NCBI GenBank assembly: GCA_016704445.1
Contig: JADJAE010000011.1
Span: 124,001 to 188,000, forward strand
Reading direction: 5' to 3'
Source: Deltaproteobacteria bacterium
GTDB lineage: Bacteria > Myxococcota_A > Polyangia > Polyangiales > Ga0077539
DNA: 64,000 nt
Below the pieces are notes generated by a model that saw only the letters and a list, made by a program, of their open reading frames with translations, was not told the origin of the DNA and searched no databases. Of this stretch, positions 43,640 through 51,948 are shown in pieces; position 1 is the first letter of the stretch, and every line of letters begins with the position of its first letter. The translations under genes were made by a program, and so were the position numbers.

Positions 43640-45562
43640 TCAGGTCGCGGCCGAAGCGCGGAGCATCTTCAGCAGGATCTCTCCATAGGCCTCGACCCTC
43701 GCGGGGCCGAGTCCGTGCACCTGCGAGAGCGAGGTGAGGTCGCCCGGGCGTCGCGCGGCGACCTCCTGCAGCGTGCGGTCGAAGGCCACCACGTAGGCGG
43801 GTAGGCCCCTCCGCTTCGCCTCCTCGGCGCGCCAAGCGCGGAGCCGCTCATAGAGCGCGGGGTCGTAGCTGGCGGGCGCGGCGTCGGGCGCCGGGCGTCG
43901 GGCGGAGGCGGCGCGCGGTCGCTCCCGATCGGGGGGCAGGCGGAAGCGCACCGGCTCGGTGCCGCGCATCACTGCCGCCCCGCTCGCGGTCACGAAGGGC
44001 ACCGGGTGCTCGGTGGGGCTCAGGTCGATCCAGCCCGCGGCGAGGAAGCCACGAAGCAGGCTGAGCACCCACGGCTGGGAGCGCTCGCGCATCAGCCCGA
44101 AAGTGGAGAGCTGGTCGAAGCCGAAGCGCTGGGTGCGCTGCGACGAGGCCCCACGCAGCATCTCCGCGATCGCCTGCAACCCGCCGCGCTGCCGGGCGCG
44201 CGCCACCCCGGAGAGCCCCATGCGGACGGTGGTGTCGACCTGCGACTGAGGCGCCTCGTCGTCGCGCTGGTCGATGTTGGCGCAGACATCACAGTGCCCG
44301 CAGCCGCCGAGGATCTCCCGCTCGTCGCCGAAGTAGCGGAGCATGAAGTCGTGGCGGCAGGTGCCGGCGTCGAGGTAGCGGAGCAGCTCGCAGAAGAGGC
44401 TCCACGCGCGGGCCGCCTGCGCGGGCTCGGGGAGCTGTCCGTCGGTGCCCATCTGGGTGAGCCGGCGCCGGAGGGCGATGTCGACGCCGGAGCAGAGGAG
44501 CAGGCCGTGCGCCTCGGCGCCGTCGCGGCCCGCGCGCCCGACCTCCTGGTAGTACGACTCGATGCTCGACGGAGGCTGGAGGTGGAGCACCGTGCGGATG
44601 TCCGCCCGGTCGATGCCCATGCCGAAGGCGTTGGTGGCGACCACGACGTCGATCTTGCGATCGCTGAAGCGCTCCGAGAGGCTGGAGCGCTCCTCTGCGC
44701 CGAGGCCGGCGTGGTAGGGCGCGGCGTTCCAGCCCGCGTGGCGGAGGTCGTCGGCGAACTGCTCGGTGTTCTTCCGGGTGGCCGCGTAGACGATGGCCCC
44801 GCCCTTCGGCCGGGCGGGCTCGCCGAGCACCCGGCGCAGCTCGCGCCGCACGGTCTCCTTGGACTCCGTGGGGCCGTCGACGGTGCGCGCCGCGAGGTGC
44901 AGGTTGGGGCGGGCGAAGCCCCGGAGCACCACCTTCACCCGGTCGCGATCGAAGCGCAGCCGCTCGAGGATCTCGTTGCGCACGTCGGGCGTGGCCGTGG
45001 CGGTGCAGGCCATCAGGCGGGGCGGTCGCAGCCGCTGGATGAGGTCGCCGATGCGGAGGTAGTCGGGGCGGAAGTCGTGCCCCCACATGGAGATGCAGTG
45101 GGCCTCGTCGACCGCGAGCAGCGAGATCTTCGCGCGGGCGCAGGCGTCGACGAAGCCGTCGAACTGCAGGCGCTCGGGAGCCAGGTAGACCAGCTTGTAG
45201 CGGCCGGAGAGCATGCCCGCGATGCGCGCCCGGCGGACGTCGGGCTGGAGCGTCGAGGCGAGGTAGGTCGCGGACACCCCGCGCTGGTCGAGGGCGCGGA
45301 CCTGATCCTCCATCAGCGCGACGAGGGGGGAGATGACCAGGGTGACGCCCGGCAGGCAGGTGGCGGTGAACTGGTACGTCAGGCTCTTGCCGCCGCCGGT
45401 GGGGGCGACCACCAGGGCCTGGCCGCCATCGAGGAGGGCGTCGATCGCCTCGCGCTGCCAGGGACGGAAATCATCGAGGCCAAACCGATCGAGCAGCGCG
45501 TCGCGGAGGGGGTCGCGCGCGACCGGGGGGTCATCGTCGGTCATGGGGATGACGGGCACCAT
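43640..45562 (-). CDS. recQ: ATP-dependent DNA helicase RecQ
   Basis: A 640-residue superfamily 2 3'-5' helicase that unwinds recombination intermediates and stalled forks. It has the Q-motif region LDDFRPWQREAIDALL, Walker A APTGGGKSLTY, DExH LLAVDEAHCISMWGHDFRP, SATPTATPDVR-type motif III (ACTATATPD), motif VI YYQEVGRAGRDG, the RecQ zinc Cys cluster (CRHDFMLRYFGDE and GGCGHCDVC), a winged helix and a C-terminal HRDC domain (AYVVAFDRTLQEVAARRPGDL). The start is ATG 45562, with ATG 45544 equally plausible. Its end lies 41 bases from the TonB receptor start, same strand. Confidence 0.95.
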   Translation of the reverse strand: MVPVIPMTDDDPPVARDPLRDALLDRFGLDDFRPWQREAIDALLDGGQALVVAPTGGGKSLTYQFTATCLPGVTLVISPLVALMEDQVRALDQRGVSATYLASTLQPDVRRARIAGMLSGRYKLVYLAPERLQFDGFVDACARAKISLLAVDEAHCISMWGHDFRPDYLRIGDLIQRLRPPRLMACTATATPDVRNEILERLRFDRDRVKVVLRGFARPNLHLAARTVDGPTESKETVRRELRRVLGEPARPKGGAIVYAATRKNTEQFADDLRHAGWNAAPYHAGLGAEERSSLSERFSDRKIDVVVATNAFGMGIDRADIRTVLHLQPPSSIESYYQEVGRAGRDGAEAHGLLLCSGVDIALRRRLTQMGTDGQLPEPAQAARAWSLFCELLRYLDAGTCRHDFMLRYFGDEREILGGCGHCDVCANIDQRDDEAPQSQVDTTVRMGLSGVARARQRGGLQAIAEMLRGASSQRTQRFGFDQLSTFGLMRERSQPWVLSLLRGFLAAGWIDLSPTEHPVPFVTASGAAVMRGTEPVRFRLPPDRERPRAASARRPAPDAAPASYDPALYERLRAWRAEEAKRRGLPAYVVAFDRTLQEVAARRPGDLTSLSQVHGLGPARVEAYGEILLKMLRASAAT

Positions 45563-45645
45563 AGCATCGACGCTGTGGACATCGGCGGCGCGCGGCGGGC
45601 ACAGGGGCCGTGGGGGTGGACATAGCCTGTCCGTAGTGCCGCGAC

Positions 45646-45996
45646 TCAGGCGGCGTGCCGACGCGCCGGGTTGGCGCGGGGGGTGCGCCGGACCGAGTTC
45701 GCGGGCACTTCGAGGCGGGCGAGTCGCTGGGCGGTGATGGCGAGCGAGGTCGCCACGGCCTGCGCCTGGACGTCCTGACCGGCGCCGGTCGGGATGGAGC
45801 GGGCCCAGGTCATGAGGGCCAGCGCCCGGGCTCGGATGGCGTCGCGGTCGTCGGGCGCGAACGCGCAGGTCACCCAGTGGCGCTGGCCGCTGGCGCGGTC
45901 GACGCGCCAGAGGCTGACCCGCACGTGCCGGTCGGACATACGGCGCCAGGTAAAACAGAAGCCGGCGGCGCGGAGGACGAGGGTCGGGTTGGTCAT
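45646..45996 (-). CDS. Small basic protein of unknown function
   Basis: 116 residues starting MTNPTLVLRAAGFCFTW, with a good GAAGGAG ribosome site 7 bases upstream. The middle (RVSLWRVDRASGQRHWVTCAFA, then DDRDAIRARALALMTWARSI) looks like a small beta-alpha fold. The C-terminus is Arg/Pro-rich. No family is recognised. It is transcribed divergently from the J-like/TPR gene over a 233-base gap and ends 83 bases before the recQ start region. The strong ribosome site is the main reason to accept it. Confidence 0.5.
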   Translation of the reverse strand: MTNPTLVLRAAGFCFTWRRMSDRHVRVSLWRVDRASGQRHWVTCAFAPDDRDAIRARALALMTWARSIPTGAGQDVQAQAVATSLAITAQRLARLEVPANSVRRTPRANPARRHAA

Positions 45997-46035
45997 GGCG
46001 TCTCCTTCGGGGTGGGACAGACTTCGAGCACCTGC

Positions 46036-46052
46036 GGGAGCCGTGCGCTCCC
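46036..46052 (-). promoter_or_regulatory. Hairpin in the leader of the small basic protein gene
   Basis: GGGAGC at 46036-46041 pairs with GCTCCC at 46047-46052 around a 5-base loop. It lies about 40 bases upstream of the small protein's ATG (45996) in the 233-base divergent gap. Nothing else recognisable was seen in that gap except two direct GGTCGAT copies near 46077. Confidence 0.3.
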
Positions 46053-46229
46053 TTCGGGCTGAACAGATGTACCCGAGGTCGATGGTCGATTCATAATTCC
46101 TGGCAACGGATGTTCAGTCAGGCGCCCCTACGGACGCGGTGTCGCGTCTTGACGGCATGGTCCCTCGTGGACGAAGAGGCCCGTCCAGGGGGCATCGGAC
46201 GGGTCCTCGTCCGAGGAGGAGTGCGAGCG

Positions 46230-47234
46230 ATGGCTGAACTGAACGCGTTGTCCACGGAGGACCGCGTTGCGATTGATCGGGTATTCGAGCGGCTGAGCGG
46301 GCGCACGCACTATGAGGTGCTGGCGGTCGCGCCCGACTCGTCCTGGGAGGCGATCACCCAGGCAGTACGCGACCTGCGCAAGCGGATGGACGTGACGCGC
46401 TTCGTCGGGGTTCCGACGGAGGAGTATTCGCGGCGCGTCGAGCTGGTGCTGCGTGCCCTCGATCAGGCGGTCGAGGTGCTCGGCGACCCGGTGCGACGCT
46501 TTCTCTACGACCAGCAGCTTCGACGCGGAGAGGGTCGGCGGGAGGAGACGCCGCCGCCGCTTCGACCGGCGGTGACGCCCGTTCCGAGGAGGCCGTCCGG
46601 AGCACCGCCGCGCGTGGAGCCCGCATCGCAGGCCCCCGACGCCGTCGCTCCTCCCCTCGTGGTCGAGTCCCCGCTGGTGGTCCCGGCCCCGCTACGGAAG
46701 GATCCGCCCGCCGGGTCGGTCGGCTCCTCCGCGCCAGGACCACGTTCGTCGAGCAGTCGCCCATCGATGATCCCTCCGCCTCTCGGCGGGGGCGGGCGGC
46801 TCGGCAGCGTGGCGCCCATTCCGATGCTCGCCGCGCCGAGCGCCGAACGGCGCGACCTCGACGCCCTGCTTGTCGAGGTCGAGCGCATCGCCGTGTCGGT
46901 GCAGTTCTGCATCGCGCAGGTGCTCGACCCGCAGGCGGCCCGGGTGTCGGCACTCCAGAACGCGGGGCAGGCGCTGGCGGACACGCGCTCTGCGCTGGCG
47001 TCCATCCAGGCAAGGCGCGACGAGGAGGCCGGGCGCTGGCACGAGGCGACGGCCAACTGGCTCCGCGCAACGCGCGCAAGGCCGCGGGACGCGGTGCTCC
47101 TCGCGCGGCTCGCGGAGTGCCATCACAGGATGGGCGATCTCCAGGCAGCCGACGACGCCGCACGACGCGCGCTGGCGGTCGATACAGGCTGCGAGGCTGC
47201 GAAGGCGGTGTTGACCGCGCTCAGCCGTCGCTAG
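46230..47234 (+). CDS. Degenerate J-domain/TPR protein
   Basis: 334 residues. Residues ~15-95 resemble a DnaJ-like domain (RVFERLSGRTHYEVLAVAPDSS, then RFLYDQQLRRGEG), but the His-Pro-Asp tripeptide that activates Hsp70 is absent. A long Pro/Ser linker follows. The C-terminal ~110 residues are helical with a TPR pair (WHEATANWLRATRARPRDAVLL, then AECHHRMGDLQAADDAARRAL). Such J-like plus TPR proteins are frequent in myxobacteria and may be scaffolds rather than co-chaperones. ATG 46230 has GAGGAGGAG upstream. A perfect hairpin follows the stop. Confidence 0.72.
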   Translation: MAELNALSTEDRVAIDRVFERLSGRTHYEVLAVAPDSSWEAITQAVRDLRKRMDVTRFVGVPTEEYSRRVELVLRALDQAVEVLGDPVRRFLYDQQLRRGEGRREETPPPLRPAVTPVPRRPSGAPPRVEPASQAPDAVAPPLVVESPLVVPAPLRKDPPAGSVGSSAPGPRSSSSRPSMIPPPLGGGGRLGSVAPIPMLAAPSAERRDLDALLVEVERIAVSVQFCIAQVLDPQAARVSALQNAGQALADTRSALASIQARRDEEAGRWHEATANWLRATRARPRDAVLLARLAECHHRMGDLQAADDAARRALAVDTGCEAAKAVLTALSRR

Positions 47235-47247
47235 CGATTCTTTCGGT

Positions 47248-47266
47248 GGGCTCCAGACCGGAGCCC
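47248..47266. terminator. Perfect hairpin between convergent genes
   Basis: GGGCTCC at 47248-47254 and GGAGCCC at 47260-47266 form a 7-bp stem with a 5-base loop. It lies in the 42-base gap between the convergent J-like/TPR gene and the 60-residue membrane-protein gene, so it could end both transcripts. Confidence 0.55.
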
Positions 47267-47276
47267 GTCAGTGCGC

Positions 47277-47459
47277 TCAACCACCCGATGGGGCGTTGTT
47301 CTGAGCGGCCGACGGGTCCATCGCCGGGGTGGGCGGGGCGACGGGGGCGGCGACGACGACGGGTTCGGGAGCGGGTTCAGCCGGCTCGGCGGGGGCGTTG
47401 AGGCCCGCGCCCACCATGATCATTCCGACCGCGCCGAGATATCCAAGCCACTGGGTCAT
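47277..47459 (-). CDS. 60-residue membrane protein with Pro/Ala-rich tail
   Basis: One N-terminal hydrophobic helix (LGYLGAVGMIMVGAGL) followed by a Glu/Pro/Ala tail ending in NNAPSGG. A GAAGG sequence lies just before the ATG at 47459, at close spacing. No family is recognised. It is 61 bases downstream of the kinase gene and in the same direction. Its reality is moderately supported by the ribosome site and the convergent hairpin beyond its stop. Confidence 0.45.
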   Translation of the reverse strand: MTQWLGYLGAVGMIMVGAGLNAPAEPAEPAPEPVVVAAPVAPPTPAMDPSAAQNNAPSGG

Positions 47460-47520
47460 GGCCTTCGGATAGCACGCGGCGAAGCCGGTCGACAATGACG
47501 CTGCGCCAGGGCGCAGAGGC

Positions 47521-49830
47521 TCAACGCTCCCCGAGGAGCAGCGCCCGGGTGCGGGCCGGGAGGCTCTCGGCGTCCTCGAGCGAGGCCGGGCCCTCCAGTC
47601 GGATGAACGGGGACTGATCGAGGGAGGTTCGGGTGAAGCTCCCCATGGGGCCAGGTAGCACCGTGACGCGCGCGGTCGCATCCGCGCCGCCGAGCTCGCG
47701 CACCAGAGGCTCGCTGGAAGACTCGCGGGTCAGCAGCATCAGCAGCCGGGCCGCCCTCGCCGTGCGCGACGAGCCCCGGCCGAGGCACCAGCCCCAGGTG
47801 CGACCCACGGCGGCGCGCTCCCCCTCCCCCGCGGGATCGCCCATGGCGTCGAGCGTGAGCCGGTCGCCGCGGGGCGGCAGGGAGAGGGACCAGCCTGCGA
47901 CACCCCTGCGGAGCCACCACGAGAGCGGCGCCCATCGGGCGACGACCGAAGGGTGCTCCGCGTCGATCGAGGGGACGACGGCACCCATCGAGCGCAGCAC
48001 CGCGATCGCCGCGCCCGCGGCGGTCATCGACTCCGCCGTGGGGATCGCTCCGTCGGTCTGGGCTCCGAGCGAGCCCCAGCGCGCCACCGCCGCCGCGACG
48101 CCGGCGCCGTCGACCGGGTCCACCGTCGCGACGTGTCCCCCTCGGCGAGACCAGCACCACGACGCGAGGACCAGGTCCCACGAGGTCCACCCGTCGAGCT
48201 CGCGGCGAAGGCTCGCCCCGGACGGCAGGCGCAGTCGGCTGTGGCCCCTCAGCCAGGCGTCGAGCGCGGGGCGCTGCGCGGCGACGCACTCGCCGGCCTC
48301 CTGCATCGCGGCGTCGCTCACCCCGAAGGCCACGAGGTCGGCCGCCACCGGCAGCGCGTAGGTGCCCTCCCCCTCGGCGCCAACGCTGGCTCCCCAGCGC
48401 AGCGTCTCGGCGCGCAGTGCGGTGCGGGTGGCGAGGTACCCGGCGCCGTCGATCTCCGGGAGCACCGTGTCGAGCCGACGAACGGCGTCCGCGGTCACCA
48501 TGGCCCGGAGGTTCTCCGAGGCGACCAGCGCGAGGTCGATCTCCCCCGCCCGCAGCGCCCGCGCGGCGGCGATGGGACCCTCGACGTCGACCCGCTCGAC
48601 CCGCACCTCGACGCCCTCCTCGAGGCGTCGGCGCAGCGTCGGCTGCCACCATGCCACGCCGACCCCCGGCGGCATCCCGACCCGCAGCGGCTGGCCCGTC
48701 GCCACGGTGAAGCGGGGCGAGTGCTGCGGGCGGACGACGGGGCGGGTGCGGCGCTCGGCGAGGACGCTCACCGTGAGCACGCCGAGCGCGATGGCGACGC
48801 GCTCGAAGAACACCCGGCGGGGGCGGCGGGCCGGAGGCGGGGTGGAGGGCGCCGGAGCGCCCGGCGGCTCCACGGCGTCGGTGAGCGTGCGGTCCGTCGG
48901 GGCGAGCGCGGAGGAGCCGGGCTCGGCGCCGCGGGCCACCAGGGCGCGGAGGGCGTTTACATCGGATCGTAAGCCGAGGCCGTCGGCGGCGTGCCACAGC
49001 GCCGCCTGGAGGGCTCCGGCGGACTCGAAGCGGTCCGCTGGGAGGGACGAGAGCGCCAGGCGCAGGACGTCGCCGAGGGGGGCGATCGCCGGGTCGAGGG
49101 GGCCGAGCTCGATCGCTCCGCGCGTCGCCCGCTCGAGGAGATCGTCGCCCGCGGCGGCGCCGTAGACCCGCGCTCCCGTCAGCATCTCGTGGAGGATCGC
49201 GGCGGCGGAGAAGAGGTCTGCCCTGGCGTCGACGGGCTCGCCTCGGGCCTGCTCGGGCGCCATGAACGCGAGCTTTCCCTCCACGACCCTGCGCCCCTCG
49301 GCGTCGGGGCCGCGGGCGGCGGACGCGTAGGCGATGCCGAAGTCCGCCAGTTTGATCTCGCCCGAGCGGCCGAGCAGGACGTTGTGCGGCGAGACGTCGC
49401 GGTGCACGAGGCCCATCGGCGCGCCGTCCGAGGTCCGCAGCGCGTGGACGTAGCCGAGCGCGTCGAGGAGGGCGTCGATGACCGCGAGGGCGATCCCGGG
49501 CGCGAGGCGTCCGCCCTCCGCGCGGCGCAGCAGCGTGGCGAGGTCGCAGCCCTCCACGAGCTCCATCGCGAGGAAGTAGTGCTCGCCGGCGCGGCCGAAC
49601 TCGTAGACCTGCACCACGTTGGGGTGGCGCAGCTTCGCGGCCACGCGGGCCTCGTCGACGAAGCGGCGCACCGCCTCGGCGTCGAGCGCCAGGCGGGGGT
49701 GGATGCGCTTGATCACCAGCTCGCGGGTGATCCCTTCGGCGCTCACGAGCTCGGCGCGAAACACCTCCGCCATCCCACCGGCGCCGATGCGTCCGAGCAG
49801 CCGATAGCGTTGCGGGAGCCCTAGCGTCAC
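47521..49830 (-). CDS. Ser/Thr protein kinase fused to a periplasmic solute-binding-like domain
   Basis: 769 residues. Residues 1-290 are a PknB-type kinase with all key residues: G-loop GRIGAGGMAEVF, Lys41 in VIKRI, HRD at 143-145 (VHRDVSPHNVLL), DFG at 163-165 and the APEQARG activation segment end. One transmembrane helix is at ~344-360 (VAIALGVLTVSVLA). The outer ~400 residues resemble an ABC-type extracellular solute-binding protein (AARALRAGEIDLALVASEN, TYALPVAADLVAFGVSDAAM, WTSWDLVLASWCW). The layout suggests a receptor kinase sensing a small ligand in the periplasm (inference). It has its own promoter region divergent from the radical SAM gene 30 bases away. Confidence 0.88.
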   Translation of the reverse strand: MTLGLPQRYRLLGRIGAGGMAEVFRAELVSAEGITRELVIKRIHPRLALDAEAVRRFVDEARVAAKLRHPNVVQVYEFGRAGEHYFLAMELVEGCDLATLLRRAEGGRLAPGIALAVIDALLDALGYVHALRTSDGAPMGLVHRDVSPHNVLLGRSGEIKLADFGIAYASAARGPDAEGRRVVEGKLAFMAPEQARGEPVDARADLFSAAAILHEMLTGARVYGAAAGDDLLERATRGAIELGPLDPAIAPLGDVLRLALSSLPADRFESAGALQAALWHAADGLGLRSDVNALRALVARGAEPGSSALAPTDRTLTDAVEPPGAPAPSTPPPARRPRRVFFERVAIALGVLTVSVLAERRTRPVVRPQHSPRFTVATGQPLRVGMPPGVGVAWWQPTLRRRLEEGVEVRVERVDVEGPIAAARALRAGEIDLALVASENLRAMVTADAVRRLDTVLPEIDGAGYLATRTALRAETLRWGASVGAEGEGTYALPVAADLVAFGVSDAAMQEAGECVAAQRPALDAWLRGHSRLRLPSGASLRRELDGWTSWDLVLASWCWSRRGGHVATVDPVDGAGVAAAVARWGSLGAQTDGAIPTAESMTAAGAAIAVLRSMGAVVPSIDAEHPSVVARWAPLSWWLRRGVAGWSLSLPPRGDRLTLDAMGDPAGEGERAAVGRTWGWCLGRGSSRTARAARLLMLLTRESSSEPLVRELGGADATARVTVLPGPMGSFTRTSLDQSPFIRLEGPASLEDAESLPARTRALLLGER

Positions 49831-49860
49831 GGTCGGAGTCTACTAGAGTGGCGGCCACCC

Positions 49861-51792
49861 ATGGACCTCGTAACCCTCCGACGGAGCGCGCAGTCGCCGC
49901 CACGCGATCTCCGACGCTTCCTGCCGACGACCCGGGAGGAGATGGACGCCCGCGGCTGGGACGCGATCGACATCCTCATCGTGAACGGCGACGCCTACGT
50001 CGACCACCCGGCCTTCGGCGGGGCGCTGATCGGCCGCTTCCTGGAGGGGCGCGGGTTTCGCGTCGGGATGATCGCGCAGCCCGACTGGCGCGACACGAAA
50101 GACCTCCTGCGGATGGGGGTTCCGCGGCTGATGGTGGGCATCACCGCCGGCAACCTCGACTCGATGCTCAACAAGCTCACCGCGCAGAAGAAGATCCGCG
50201 CGGAGGACCAGTACTCCCCGGGCGGGCGCACCGGGCTGCGCCCCAACCGCGCCTCGATCGTCTACGCCAACCTTTGCCGTCAGGCCTTCCCGGGTGTTCC
50301 GCTGGTGCTCGGGGGCATCGAGGCGTCGCTCCGGCGCATCGCCCACTACGACTACTGGTCGGACACCGTACGGCGCTCGATCCTGCTCGACTCGAAGGCC
50401 GACCTGCTCATCTTCGGGATGGGCGAGAGCCCTGTGTGGGAGGTCGCCCGGCGGCTCAAGGCGGGCGAGCGCATCGAGCAGATCCGGGACGTGCGCGGCA
50501 CGGCGTACGTGCTCCGCAAGGGCCAGTGGGAGGACATCCAGCCGAGCGCACGCGTCTCGGACGGCGGCGTGGTTGTGCTGCCCACCTACGAGCAGGCGCG
50601 CACCGACAAGACGGCCTTCGCGGAGATGTCCCGCGCCTTCCAGTACGAGACCAACCCTGGCAACGGCCGGCCGCTGCTGCAGCCGCACGACCACGAGGCG
50701 GTGTACTTCAACCCGCCCGCCTTCGCGCTCGACACGGCGGCGATGGACGGGCTCTACGACCTGCCCTTCCTGCGCCAGGCGCACTGGCAGTACGACGCGC
50801 CCATTCCCGCCTTCGAGACGGTGCGCAACTCCATCGTCACGATGCGCGGCTGCTTCGGCGGCTGCACCTTCTGCTCCATCACCGAGCACGAGGGCCGGGT
50901 GATCTCCTCGCGCTCGGAGGAGAGCGTGCTGCGCGAGGTGCGGGCCATGCGCCGGATGGACGGCTTCAACGGCATCATCAGCGACCTCGGCGGCCCCACC
51001 GCCAACATGTACGAGATGTCCTGCAAGGACGAGAACATCGAGCGCTCGTGCCGTCGGCTCTCGTGCGTCTACCCGGGCATCTGCGAGAACCTGATCACCG
51101 ACCACAGGCCGCTGCTCTCGCTGATGAAGCGGGTGCGCGAGGAGCCGGGGGTGAAGAAGGTCTTCGTGGCGTCGGGGGTACGGTACGATCTGGCGGAGCG
51201 CTCGCCGGAGTTCATCGAGACCCTCGCGAAGCACCACACGGGGGGCCAGCTCTCGGTGGCGCCGGAGCACTCCAACAAGGAGGTGCTCGACAAGATGAAG
51301 AAGCCCGCGGTCGAGAGCTACGAGCGCTTCGCCGAGCAGTTTCAGTGCGCCAGCGAGGAGGCGGGGAAGAACCAGTTCCTGGTGCCGTACTTCATCTCCG
51401 GGCACCCGGGCTCGACGCTGAAGGACATGGTCGACCTCGCGCTCTGGCTGAAGGCGCGGAACATGAAGCCCCGCCAGGTGCAGGATTTCATCCCGACGCC
51501 CATGAGCCTCGCGACCACGATGTACTTCACGGGCATCGACCCGCTCTCGCGCACGCCGGTCTACACGGCGCGCGACCTCTACGAGAAGCGGCTGCAGAAG
51601 GCGCTGATCTTCTACTGGGACCCCTCGCACCACGAGGAGACCCGCGAGGCGCTCGTCAAGGCAGGCCGGGCAGACCTCATCGGGACCAGGCCCGGCAGCC
51701 TGGTGCCGCCGGCGTCCGGGAAGGGATCGCTGTCGATCCACAAGCAGCGCGCGGGCGCCAAGCCCAGGCCCTGCCGCGAACGTCGCGGTTGA
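49861..51792 (+). CDS. YgiQ-family radical SAM protein
   Basis: 643 residues of the YgiQ (UPF0313) family: N-terminal FLPTTREEMDARGWDAIDILIV, LVGGIEASLRRIAHYDYWSD-like block, KADLLIFGMGESPVWEVARR and the 4Fe-4S cluster motif RGCFGGCTFCSITEHEGR near residue 331. Further conserved blocks are DLGGPTANMYEM, CVYPGICENL and GHPGSTLKDMVDLALWLK, with the C-terminal DFIPTPMSLATTMYFTGIDP. The reaction of this family is not established, although SAM-dependent radical chemistry is expected. The length fits full-length members. A structured hairpin follows about 50 bases downstream. Confidence 0.93.
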   Translation: MDLVTLRRSAQSPPRDLRRFLPTTREEMDARGWDAIDILIVNGDAYVDHPAFGGALIGRFLEGRGFRVGMIAQPDWRDTKDLLRMGVPRLMVGITAGNLDSMLNKLTAQKKIRAEDQYSPGGRTGLRPNRASIVYANLCRQAFPGVPLVLGGIEASLRRIAHYDYWSDTVRRSILLDSKADLLIFGMGESPVWEVARRLKAGERIEQIRDVRGTAYVLRKGQWEDIQPSARVSDGGVVVLPTYEQARTDKTAFAEMSRAFQYETNPGNGRPLLQPHDHEAVYFNPPAFALDTAAMDGLYDLPFLRQAHWQYDAPIPAFETVRNSIVTMRGCFGGCTFCSITEHEGRVISSRSEESVLREVRAMRRMDGFNGIISDLGGPTANMYEMSCKDENIERSCRRLSCVYPGICENLITDHRPLLSLMKRVREEPGVKKVFVASGVRYDLAERSPEFIETLAKHHTGGQLSVAPEHSNKEVLDKMKKPAVESYERFAEQFQCASEEAGKNQFLVPYFISGHPGSTLKDMVDLALWLKARNMKPRQVQDFIPTPMSLATTMYFTGIDPLSRTPVYTARDLYEKRLQKALIFYWDPSHHEETREALVKAGRADLIGTRPGSLVPPASGKGSLSIHKQRAGAKPRPCRERRG

Positions 51793-51844
51793 AGCGCCGT
51801 AACGAGCAAAGTATGGTTGCGCCCCGAAGGCGCGGCCGGTGGGT

Positions 51845-51869
51845 GTCGAGTGGCTTCGGAAGCCTCGAC
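51845..51869 (+). terminator. Hairpin downstream of the radical SAM gene
   Basis: GTCGA (51845-51849) and GGCTT (51852-51856) pair with AAGCC (51860-51864) and TCGAC (51865-51869), giving ten pairs with a 2-base bulge and a 3-base loop. It lies in the 156-base gap before the SPFH gene. A shorter GCGCC/GGCGC stem lies just upstream. No T-tract is present. Confidence 0.4.
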
Positions 51870-51948
51870 GCCTACCGCGCGTAAGACGTCGCAGAGTGGC
51901 GTAGTAGGTGTCGGGCAGCGCCCGCACCAGAGGAGCCGGTGAGCACGC

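Noticed and set aside
47456..49903. Alternative-frame minus-strand open frame over the kinase gene
   Set aside because: It is Arg/Pro-rich and lacks kinase motifs, which are complete in the chosen frame.
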